DNA of 64,000 nt from Fischerella sp. PCC 9431 (GTDB taxonomy: Bacteria; Cyanobacteriota; Cyanobacteriia; Cyanobacteriales; Nostocaceae): NCBI RefSeq assembly GCF_000447295.1, contig NZ_KE650771.1, forward strand, positions 5,663,559-5,727,558, in the 5' to 3' direction. The notes under the pieces are model-generated. The model was given only the letters and a program-made list of their open reading frames with translations. It made no database searches and had not been told where the DNA came from. Position numbers and translations under genes: made by a program. Shown here in pieces: positions 25,499-33,050 of this stretch (the stretch's first letter is position 1; every line of letters begins with the position of its first letter).

Positions 25499-26209
25499 AT
25501 GTCTTTAATTCATAAATTATCACGACGTCAGTTTTTAACAATATCTGGACTATCTGGTATGAGTTTTCTTCTTGGTGGCTGTGGTATACCAATATTAGAA
25601 GATGTTGTGGGTGAAGTTTCTGAACCGCTAAATCAGAAAGTTGAAGCTTTATTGTTCAAATCACAACATCCTGTACCTGAATTTTCTCAGAGTGAAATTC
25701 AACCAGCAGCTTTGATTATCAATAGCTTTAGAGGTACTCCGGTTATTGATCCAACTAAGTATCGTTTGGTGGTTGACGGTGAGGTGAATAATCCCTTGAG
25801 TCTCAGCATAAGCGATATTCAAGCTTTACCTATGACTACGATGATTATTCGCCATGTATGTGTAGAAGGTTGGGCAGCGATTGTGCAATGGGGCGGTATA
25901 CGTCTGCGAGAAATTGTAGCACTTGCCCAGCCTCAAAAGAATGTCAAATATGTCTATTTTCAATCAGCAGATGGCTATTATTCTAGCTGGGATATTGCCT
26001 CTACATTACATCCTCAAACATTGTTAGCTTATCAAAAGAATGGTGAGCCTCTACCAAGAGATAATGGTGGGCCTTTGCGTTTGGCTTCACCGATTAAACT
26101 TGGTTACAAGCAAAGCAAATGGATAACCAAAATTACTGTAGTTAGTAGTTTATTTCCATTAAAAGGTTATTGGGAAGACCAAGGTTATGAATGGTTTGCT
26201 GGACTTTAA
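25499..26209 (+). CDS. Molybdopterin-dependent oxidoreductase (YedY/SoxC-like)
   Basis: 236 aa from an ATG. A twin-arginine signal is present (SRRQFLTISGLSGMSFLLGG, R9-R10), followed by C28, which may make it a Tat-exported lipoprotein. The body is the oxidoreductase molybdopterin-binding domain of the sulfite-oxidase superfamily: YRLVVDGEVNNPLSLSISDI, then RHVCVEGWAAIVQWGGIRLR with the Mo-ligand candidate C121, and RLASPIKLGYKQSKWITKI. It lacks the dimerisation domain of true sulfite oxidases, as do YedY/MsrP. The cytochrome b561 gene directly upstream supports a two-subunit membrane-linked reductase working in the periplasm. The substrate (protein methionine sulfoxide, sulfite or other) cannot be decided. 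Confidence 0.85.
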   Translation: MSLIHKLSRRQFLTISGLSGMSFLLGGCGIPILEDVVGEVSEPLNQKVEALLFKSQHPVPEFSQSEIQPAALIINSFRGTPVIDPTKYRLVVDGEVNNPLSLSISDIQALPMTTMIIRHVCVEGWAAIVQWGGIRLREIVALAQPQKNVKYVYFQSADGYYSSWDIASTLHPQTLLAYQKNGEPLPRDNGGPLRLASPIKLGYKQSKWITKITVVSSLFPLKGYWEDQGYEWFAGL

Positions 26210-26584
26210 AGTTTTCCCCCTCTACCTAGTAACTCCCAAAGTCCTTCTAAAACAAATTTTTACCACCTATGTCAAACTTAATAATTCTATCTAATACAAT
26301 CCATAATATTTTATCTATGATTAATAGTAATTTTGGTGCGATTTATTTTCCAGAGATATTGGATTTTACAATACCTAAATAACATCATGATGATTTAGGT
26401 TGTGCGATCGCTCAAACTAATCTACACTCACCAAACCAAAAAAGCTACAACGTAGATCACTGGTTACTAATTGAGCGTAACATACATTCTTAATGAAATT
26501 TTACTTCTTCCAAGGGCTTGACCCTGGAATCATAACCAAGTTATGTAATTGCTATCACCGATTATCTACCAGAAGGTGTGGCAG
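26210..26584. other. Intergenic region without recognised feature
   Basis: About 375 bp after the molybdopterin gene. It is AT-rich, contains one HIP1-like site (about 26404-26411), and shows no ORF or hairpin that I can support. Confidence 0.45.
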
Positions 26585-27037
26585 ATGAGAAAGTTATTTA
26601 AGCGAATTCGGGAAACAGGAAAAGATGAAGGCTTTATGCACCTAGTTGAAAATATAGAGGTGCTTGTATCAAAAATTCTCTCTGTTTTAATGGTGGTAGT
26701 AATTTTTGTAGCTGTGTTTGATTTAGGTATTTTTCTATTGAAAGAATTATTTGACACACCATATGCTAAATTTAATACAACTTTATTTAAAATTTTTGGC
26801 TTATTTTTAAATATTTTGATAGCTTTAGAAATTCTTGAAAACATCACAGGATATCTCAAAAAACATGTTTTACAAGTAGAATTAGTAATTGTAACTTCTT
26901 TGATTGCTGTAGCACGTAAAATTATTATTTTGGATTTAGAAAAAATTACTGGTATTGATATCATCGGTTTAGGAATAGCATTACTTTCTCTTTCAATTAG
27001 TTATTGGATTATTCGTCGAACTAATACAAAAACTTAG
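26585..27037 (+). CDS. PsiE-like phosphate-starvation-inducible membrane protein
   Basis: 150 aa from the ATG at 26585, with AGAAGG about 10 nt upstream; a TTG at 26549 would add 12 unlikely residues. After a charged N-terminus (RKLFKRIRETGKDEGFMHLV) come four membrane segments: ILSVLMVVVIFVAVFDLGIF, TTLFKIFGLFLNILIALEIL, LVIVTSLIAVARKIIIL and IIGLGIALLSLSISYWII. This matches the PsiE/DUF2304-like group of cyanobacterial membrane proteins (phosphate-starvation-inducible PsiE family). The role is not established. It could share a transcript with the narM-like gene 98 bp downstream. Confidence 0.7.
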   Translation: MRKLFKRIRETGKDEGFMHLVENIEVLVSKILSVLMVVVIFVAVFDLGIFLLKELFDTPYAKFNTTLFKIFGLFLNILIALEILENITGYLKKHVLQVELVIVTSLIAVARKIIILDLEKITGIDIIGLGIALLSLSISYWIIRRTNTKT

Positions 27038-27134
27038 GTAAAATTGGTGCTTTATTGTAGAGACTGATCGTGGTAATTCTCTATAATTGATTAGGAAAAT
27101 ATCAGTAGTTAGTGGGTATTTTTTGTTTAAGTTT

Positions 27135-27590
27135 ATGGCAGCAGATTTTTTTCAATTTGAGGCGGATTTTGTTGATTCTCTACGTTGCATACCTATGCAG
27201 GTGCGTTATAAGCTCGACACTAGTGGGATCAAACTAAAATTATCAGATTGGAATCACATGACTCAATTAGAGCGTCAACATCTTGTTGAACTCCCTTGCA
27301 CCACAGAGTCAGAGATTAGAGTTTATCGCAGTTATATCCAAGAATTAATTTTAAAACGTAATGGTACGCCTGTAGCTGAATTACCGATTGAATCTCATCC
27401 AGCATGGATGGATGCTAATACTGTGCCAACAAGTGTAAGTGAAAAAGCTCAAGAAATAGGCGTCAATATCACTGTTACAGACTGGTCAAATCTCAACCAT
27501 TTACAGCGTTTTGCTCTCATTAAGCTGAGTCGTTCTGGTCATGAAAATCAAAATTTTTTACCAGCTTTGAGGGAATTTAGGTTGTTATAA
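27135..27590 (+). CDS. narM: Nitrate reductase-associated protein (NarM-like)
   Basis: 151 aa from the ATG at 27135; a TTG at 27087 would add a hydrophobic leader not seen in the family as I know it. It reads FFQFEADFVDSLRCIPMQVR, then LKLSDWNHMTQLERQHLVEL and WSNLNHLQRFALIKLSRSGH, a pattern I associate with the cyanobacterial nitrate reductase-associated protein. That protein is required for activity of the ferredoxin-dependent nitrate reductase NarB. Two similar halves (LSDWNHMTQLERQHLVELP and VTDWSNLNHLQRFALIKLS) suggest an internal duplication. No nitrate assimilation genes or clear NtcA site (GTA-N8-TAC) are next to it. Confidence 0.75.
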   Translation: MAADFFQFEADFVDSLRCIPMQVRYKLDTSGIKLKLSDWNHMTQLERQHLVELPCTTESEIRVYRSYIQELILKRNGTPVAELPIESHPAWMDANTVPTSVSEKAQEIGVNITVTDWSNLNHLQRFALIKLSRSGHENQNFLPALREFRLL

Positions 27591-27732
27591 AGTTTTTAGA
27601 ATTGCGAGCATACTAAGTCGGCAAGTTAAGTTAGTATTACTGAAGTTCAGCTTTTCATCAAAAGTGTTTAATAATACCAAGTGTCCAAAACATAAAGATA
27701 GTTTTTTATCATGCTAGCGAGGATATAAAAAT

Positions 27733-28335
27733 ATGCCTGCCAAGAAAATTTTAATGATTGTTGGAGACTATGTCGAAGACTATGAAGTTATGGTTCCCTT
27801 CCAAGCACTACAAATGGTTGGACATACTGTTCATGCAGTCTGTCCTGATAAAAAAGCGGGTGAAAAGGTACGAACTGCCGTTCACGACTTTGAGGGAGAC
27901 CAAACTTATAGTGAAAAACCAGGTCACAATTTTACTTTAAATGCCACTTTTGATGAAGTAAAAGCTGATACTTATGATGCTCTATTGATCCCTGGAGGAC
28001 GCGCACCTGAATATATTCGTTTGAACCAGAAAGTATTAGAAATTACTCGGCATTTTGCTCAAAAAAACAAACCCATTGCTGCTATTTGTCACGGTTTGCA
28101 ACTACTAGCAGCAGCAGATGTATTAGAAGGAAAGAGTTGTACTGCCTATCCTGCTTGTAAACCGGATGTAATTCGTGCAGGTGGAATTTATGTCGATCTT
28201 CCAGTGGATGAGGCAATAGTTGATGGTTATTTAGTAACTGCACCTGCTTGGCCCGCTCATCCTCGTTGGCTAGCGGAATTTCTGAAGGTACTTGGCACAA
28301 AGATTGAACATGCTGAGATTGCTAAAGTTGGTTAA
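27733..28335 (+). CDS. DJ-1/PfpI-family protein
   Basis: 200 aa from an ATG; GAGG lies about 11 nt upstream. The fold is class I glutamine amidotransferase-like: [20 protein letters not shown] at the N-terminus, [17 protein letters not shown], and the nucleophile elbow [16 protein letters not shown] with C119-H120. The acid residue is likely E15. Family members include the protease PfpI, the glyoxalase/deglycase YhbO and stress proteins; protein or small-molecule deglycation is the common claim but is debated. It is cytoplasmic and monocistronic. Confidence 0.88.
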   Translation: MPAKKILMIVGDYVEDYEVMVPFQALQMVGHTVHAVCPDKKAGEKVRTAVHDFEGDQTYSEKPGHNFTLNATFDEVKADTYDALLIPGGRAPEYIRLNQKVLEITRHFAQKNKPIAAICHGLQLLAAADVLEGKSCTAYPACKPDVIRAGGIYVDLPVDEAIVDGYLVTAPAWPAHPRWLAEFLKVLGTKIEHAEIAKVG

Positions 28336-28624
28336 ATTCCAGTCAACAGTTATCAGTGAACAGTAAAAACTCCTGAAAGACTATGACTCAAGGAAGTTAT
28401 CCAACTGACTAAAACTGATAACTGGTAACTGATAACTGATAAAGCTGATATTATATTTTTGAATATCAGCACCAGAAAATATCATTATATTTTGATTTTT
28501 AGAATTTCTAATTCGTAAGGAAAGAGTAAAGCTATAGTGGATTTAGCAATTCTGTTAATTGGTATAGTTAGGATTAAGTCCTAGTGCCAGTTATTTTGTG
28601 AAATAGTTTATACCCTGCAACTCA
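28336..28624. other. Intergenic region with short ACTGATAACT repeats
   Basis: Contains several copies of ACTGATAACT/ACTGGTAACT (about 28410-28440), similar to units near 5770-5780. No gene is seen. Confidence 0.5.
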
Positions 28625-30001
28625 ATGACAGGCAAAAACGCAAGACGAAATGCATTTCTGCGGCTAGTGTCTGGTAATGGGGCAGCCTATGGGTCTGATT
28701 TTCGCTATTCGCTGTTTCCCACAAAAGAATTAGTCATTGGACGCGACCCTAGCTGTCAAGTTGTCTTAGATGCCATGATGTACCGGATGGTATCTCGTCG
28801 TCATGCGGTGGTTCGTCCTCTTCCTCCCTCCCCAGATAACGAATTAAGTTGGGTAATTTGTGATTTAAACAGTGCTAATGGTACTTATCTCAATGGACAA
28901 CGCTTGCAGGGTTGTCAGCAATTGATGAGTGGCGATCGCATTACTCTTGGCTATGATGGGCCGGAATTGTTGTTTGAGTACGAATTTAACCACCAATCTA
29001 CTGTAATATCTTCTGTGGCCGAAGCCACATCGCTGCCCCCAGCTGGCTACCAAACACAAAACATACCAGATTCTTCGGTTAGCTTTACACAACTGTTTCC
29101 TATTATTTCTACTGGCAAAGATTTAACTCGTAAAGCTTACCTCATACCTGGTGTTCTCACGGTCGTTTTTGTAGTGTTGATGTTTGCTACGGTTGGTGAT
29201 CCCCAAGCAAATCAAGTAGTGGTCGGTACTTATATCGCTTTTGCTGCTTATTACTTTATTTACCAGTTGTGTGGCAAACGTAAGCCTTGGTGGGTGTTGA
29301 TGGCTTCAGGATTAACAACAATGTTAATCTTGCTGAGTCCTCTGACAGATTTTTTGATCTTCTTCTTCCGCGAAGTTCTCCCTGGTAGTCTGCCTACAAA
29401 TCCCCAGGAATCCGTTACTTTTACAGAATTACTGATCCGATACTTTTTTGGTGCTGGCTTGATGGAGGAATTACTCAAAGCTCTACCAGTACTAGGAGTT
29501 TATGCGATCGCCAGAGGTTTATCATCACCTTGGCGCGAACGTGTCGGTGTCTGGGAACCTCTTGATGGTATTCTTCTGGGAACTGCTTCTGCTGTAGGCT
29601 TTACTTTGTTAGAGACACTCGGTCAGTATGTACCACAAATCATTCAAAGCGTAACTTTCCAGTCAGGGGATGGTGCTGGTCAACTCGCTGGATTACAGTT
29701 GCTGATTCCCCGAATTTTGGGTTCTGTAGCCGGACATATGGCTTATAGTGGCTATCTGGGCTACTTTATCGGTTTAGCTGTTCTCAAACCTAGAAAAAGT
29801 TGGCAGATTTTGCTAGTCGGCTATTTAACTGCCGCAGGACTTCATGCTTTATGGAATGCTACAGGAACTATCAACGGTTTATTGTTAGTGGTTGTTGGTG
29901 TATTATCCTACGCTTTTTTGATGGCTGCTATTCTCAAAGCAAGGGCGCTATCACCAAATAGAGAGCAAAATTTCGCTACCCGCTTTCTTGGACCTAAGTA
30001 A
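28625..30001 (+). CDS. FHA domain fused to PrsW-type intramembrane protease
   Basis: 458 aa from an ATG. Residues of about 20-118 are an FHA phosphothreonine-binding domain with the key residues GR (39-40), SRRH (57-60) and NGTYLNGQRL. A linker leads to about eight membrane segments (from residue 172). The membrane part has the PrsW/CPBP-like signature: EELLK at 281-285 (LMEELLKALPV), FTLLET with E330, GHMAYSGYLGYFIG with H369, and LHALWNATG near the end. PrsW proteases cleave anti-sigma factors within the membrane. The fusion implies that binding a phosphorylated partner directs the protease. It converges on the 30.3-35.4 kb genes, which encode another FHA protein and a PP2C phosphatase. Confidence 0.85.
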   Translation: MTGKNARRNAFLRLVSGNGAAYGSDFRYSLFPTKELVIGRDPSCQVVLDAMMYRMVSRRHAVVRPLPPSPDNELSWVICDLNSANGTYLNGQRLQGCQQLMSGDRITLGYDGPELLFEYEFNHQSTVISSVAEATSLPPAGYQTQNIPDSSVSFTQLFPIISTGKDLTRKAYLIPGVLTVVFVVLMFATVGDPQANQVVVGTYIAFAAYYFIYQLCGKRKPWWVLMASGLTTMLILLSPLTDFLIFFFREVLPGSLPTNPQESVTFTELLIRYFFGAGLMEELLKALPVLGVYAIARGLSSPWRERVGVWEPLDGILLGTASAVGFTLLETLGQYVPQIIQSVTFQSGDGAGQLAGLQLLIPRILGSVAGHMAYSGYLGYFIGLAVLKPRKSWQILLVGYLTAAGLHALWNATGTINGLLLVVVGVLSYAFLMAAILKARALSPNREQNFATRFLGPK

Positions 30002-30318
30002 TGACTATTCTTCATCTCAATTGAATAATCCTTACAGTCCTACTTGGGGAGTTAGATATTTTCATTAAATAATTGTTAATTTATCTTGACACTTACCCTT
30101 GCTTTCTTCCAGAGGATTAAAAACAACGATAATTTTTTATTTCTTTAGGTAGATGACGCTTGTCTTGCAATTTGATATTGTCTGGATACAGTGGAAAGCC
30201 TAGATTTTGAGAAAAGGAAATAGAGCATTCCACGACCTTTGCAAGACGAGCGCCATTTAAATACAAAGCTACTTGCAAGCAAAATAATTGCAGTTGACTA
30301 TAAAAAGTTGGGTTTTTT
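30002..30318. other. Intergenic region between convergent genes
   Basis: 317 bp. A minus-strand ORF that partly overlaps the next gene in another frame has no protein-like pattern and is rejected. No hairpin terminator is obvious. Confidence 0.45.
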
Positions 30319-30963
30319 TTAGGCTTCACCCTGAAAGCTGTTGAGTTGTTGTAAAGCATAGTAAGCGATCGCCAAACTAACTCTTGCTTGTTCAATTTCC
30401 GACAGATTCGTCCATTCGTGTTCACTAACTTGATTTAAAACAGTTTCTGCGGTTTTTTGCGATTCGTTACTCCGCATGGCGTAAGCATAAGGACGAGCCA
30501 AAACCAATAAATCGTCAGATCCCCAACCGGGTAATACAGCCTGAACGCATTCTACCAGTTGATTTGCCATTGACTGTTGGGTAGTAAAAATATCAGCTGC
30601 TTTTTGAGCGATCGCTTTTAACCATTGTTTTGGTACATCTGTAGACAGACAACTTTGTAAACTTTCTTGAAGTTGAGCTATCATAATACTATCTGTATTA
30701 TGATTGTATGATGGCTCATAAGAAGTCCATAGCACTTCTAGTTGATTGTAAAAATCTTCAGAGCGTGTTGTGAGTTCTTCTTCCAATACATCTTGCAACA
30801 CAAAATGCTCTTCCAAGTGGTGAAAATATTCTTCTGATTGCTCATCACTCGGATTCCAAGGATAAGTACCATCTTCTGGTTGCAGTAGTGCTTGTAAAAA
30901 TTCCAGTTCTATTTGAGAAGGGATGGTTTGAAGATTTTCTAAACGGTTGATTTGCTTGTTCAT
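30319..30963 (-). CDS. Uncharacterised helical protein
   Basis: 214 aa from an ATG with a clean start. It is acidic and helix-rich in its first half (EYFHHLEEHFVLQDVLEEEL). A second half of about 100 residues includes LPGWGSDDLLVLARPYAYAM and ISEIEQAR-like helices ending AYYALQQLNSFQGEA. No membrane segment or signal peptide is present. I do not recognise the family. It lies downstream of the CHAT-FHA gene on the same strand, 335 bp away, so it may or may not be co-transcribed. It could be a partner or adaptor of the FHA/CHAT group. Confidence 0.65.
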   Translation of the reverse strand: MNKQINRLENLQTIPSQIELEFLQALLQPEDGTYPWNPSDEQSEEYFHHLEEHFVLQDVLEEELTTRSEDFYNQLEVLWTSYEPSYNHNTDSIMIAQLQESLQSCLSTDVPKQWLKAIAQKAADIFTTQQSMANQLVECVQAVLPGWGSDDLLVLARPYAYAMRSNESQKTAETVLNQVSEHEWTNLSEIEQARVSLAIAYYALQQLNSFQGEA

Positions 30964-31298
30964 TTTTCTATCGTCTCCCGATTATTTATTTTATGGTATT
31001 TACAGCTACACCTGCTTGGAACTAATTTCCGCACATCAAGTCTAATTATCCTGAGTTTTTCTCTAAGCTTTTTGCTGAACTTGGAAATAGAAAGCGAGGA
31101 CTGGAGTCCAGGTGCTAGCAGCAAAACAAGAATAATGAAGATTTAGGGATTTTACTCACTGATTTGTGAGTAATTACTCACAAAATTTCATTCACAAAAA
31201 ATGGTAAACTACATAACAAATAAACTGACTAGAAGAGTAAGATAAAACTCATCAAATCAGCTTTGTTAGCTTTAGTTTTTTCCAGTTGTACTTTTAAC
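30964..31298. other. Intergenic region, nothing recognised
   Basis: 335 bp between two minus-strand genes. A short plus-strand ORF in it (64 codons) is hydrophobic only by chance and has no start site. No strong hairpin is visible. Confidence 0.4.
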
Positions 31299-32885
31299 CT
31301 AAGAGTTTTCAATCGTAAACTCCCAAGGATGACTATTTCTACTACCGAACTTTAACAGCATTCCTGGTTCAAGCAAAACTTCCTGGTGGTGGATTTGTTG
31401 CCAGTCATTTTTAGTAGGTTTAGAAATCCAGGTTGTACCGTAGGTAGAGTTTTCTCTGAGGTAATAGGTTCGTACTGGATTAGCACCTGTGAAAGTATTT
31501 CGACACAAGATTTCTGCTTGACTCCTGGAAACAGATGGTTGTGGAATCACAATGTCATTATCTGTAGTACGACCGATGCGGGTAACTCCGGTTTTCAGTT
31601 TGTAAGTTATCCCAGCCGATCTCAAGGAAGCCATAGGTAGCAGTGAAGCCATACCAGGTATGGAAGTTTCTGGTAGTTCTGTATTACCCTCTTCGTAACT
31701 CCTAATTAGTTCGCCATCAAATTGTGGGTGTAAATAGAGAACAGGTAAAGTCCATGCTAGTTGATTAAATCTATAAACAGCCAATAAGTGTTGTCTAGCC
31801 TCTGCTACAGCATAATCGATTGGTTGTCGCTTTCGCAAAGCTTGGACAAAAGTATGAATAAAAGTCAGACTTTCTTCGTCAGCTATTTGGTCGCGCATTC
31901 CTAAAACCGCAGGTACGCCATTGCGAATCAGTACCTCTGCTAAACTGCTACAAGGTATTGCCTGACCTTTGACAGCAGCAGGTTGCGCTCCCCAGCAAGC
32001 ATTTAAAACTGCTAATTTCACTCCTGTATGGCTGAGTACTTGTGCCAATTCCATGCCATTGAGACGCATATCAGGACGCAAATGTAAATACCCCCCATCA
32101 GGACCTCGCGAACCATGACCTGCATAAAAAAAGATATTGTAATTTCTGGTTTCTAGTTCTTGAATCAACTGCTGTGGGGTTGGTTGCAGTAGTCTCTTCA
32201 CAATGCAGGGAGCATATCCCTGGGAATGACTTCCTACTACGGAGCCGTTAGAAAGGGTTTGCTCTAAAATATCAGCTTCTCTATCTAACTGGAGATGATT
32301 TTCATCTTCTCCCAGAACTAGCAGGATATTTAATGTTTGATCAGTTCGCAACCGCAGTAGTAGGGGTTCAACTTCATTAGTAGTACGACTAAATAAAATG
32401 TTTGGAGACAGTGACATTGCCGACTGACCAACTTCACGCTGCATAATTTCCCAAGGCAAAGCAGTTAAATTTGGGTCACGAATCTCTAGTCGAAAGCGCA
32501 AACGTGTATTCTGACCAGTAGCGATACCGCTACTGTATTCCAGACTGCCCAAGATTGGTCCATCGAATAACCAACGCCACAAGCTAATTCCCAAATATTG
32601 CATCAGACGACTAGTGTAACTTGTGATTTTACCAGAAGTTGGTGAAAGCAACTCATTAGGAAGTGGGTTTGATGCTGGGGGTATGGCTGTGGGGGAAATA
32701 TCTATACAACTGTCCGGAGCAAACATCTCTTGCCACTTTCGCCAAGCTTGAGTTAACTCTGCTGACCAGACACAATCGTGGATGTCACGGGCGCCAGGGT
32801 AGGGAGCTTCAAACACACAAATAGCAAAGTGATCGGGGCCAGCATTGACCAGACGCTTAACCGCCAAGTTCAGGGATGGATTCAT
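31299..32885 (-). CDS. CHAT (caspase-like) protease with C-terminal FHA domain
   Basis: 528 aa from the ATG at 32885 (MNPSLNLAVKRLVNAGPDHF); a TTG 9 nt earlier is less likely. Residues of about 120-390 are a CHAT domain, a caspase/separase-type cysteine protease. The catalytic dyad candidates are H257 (IFFYAGHGSRGPDGG) and C297 (LAVLNACWGAQPAAV). Residues of about 428-525 are an FHA domain (GVTRIGRTTDNDIVIPQPSV, then SRSQAEILCR) with the GR, SRS and N elements that contact phosphothreonine. It is cytoplasmic, with no membrane segment. It follows the PP2C gene by 165 bp on the same strand. The FHA domain probably docks the protease to phosphorylated targets that the phosphatase can reset. Confidence 0.88.
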   Translation of the reverse strand: MNPSLNLAVKRLVNAGPDHFAICVFEAPYPGARDIHDCVWSAELTQAWRKWQEMFAPDSCIDISPTAIPPASNPLPNELLSPTSGKITSYTSRLMQYLGISLWRWLFDGPILGSLEYSSGIATGQNTRLRFRLEIRDPNLTALPWEIMQREVGQSAMSLSPNILFSRTTNEVEPLLLRLRTDQTLNILLVLGEDENHLQLDREADILEQTLSNGSVVGSHSQGYAPCIVKRLLQPTPQQLIQELETRNYNIFFYAGHGSRGPDGGYLHLRPDMRLNGMELAQVLSHTGVKLAVLNACWGAQPAAVKGQAIPCSSLAEVLIRNGVPAVLGMRDQIADEESLTFIHTFVQALRKRQPIDYAVAEARQHLLAVYRFNQLAWTLPVLYLHPQFDGELIRSYEEGNTELPETSIPGMASLLPMASLRSAGITYKLKTGVTRIGRTTDNDIVIPQPSVSRSQAEILCRNTFTGANPVRTYYLRENSTYGTTWISKPTKNDWQQIHHQEVLLEPGMLLKFGSRNSHPWEFTIENS

Positions 32886-33050
32886 TACATACAAACATCA
32901 AAATCAAAAATTTTTAATCATACAACAACAAAAGACAAAAACAATTAACTTCTGTTGATTTTTCCTTTTAGCTTTTACCTGTATTATTTCAGGTTGATAC
33001 TAGTTTATCGAGTTTTTGACTCTTGAGTGTTAGCGATACAGATTAGCCTG

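Noticed and set aside
30117-30425. 102-codon minus-strand ORF
   Set aside because: It overlaps the end of the helical protein gene in another frame and has no ribosome site or protein-like pattern.
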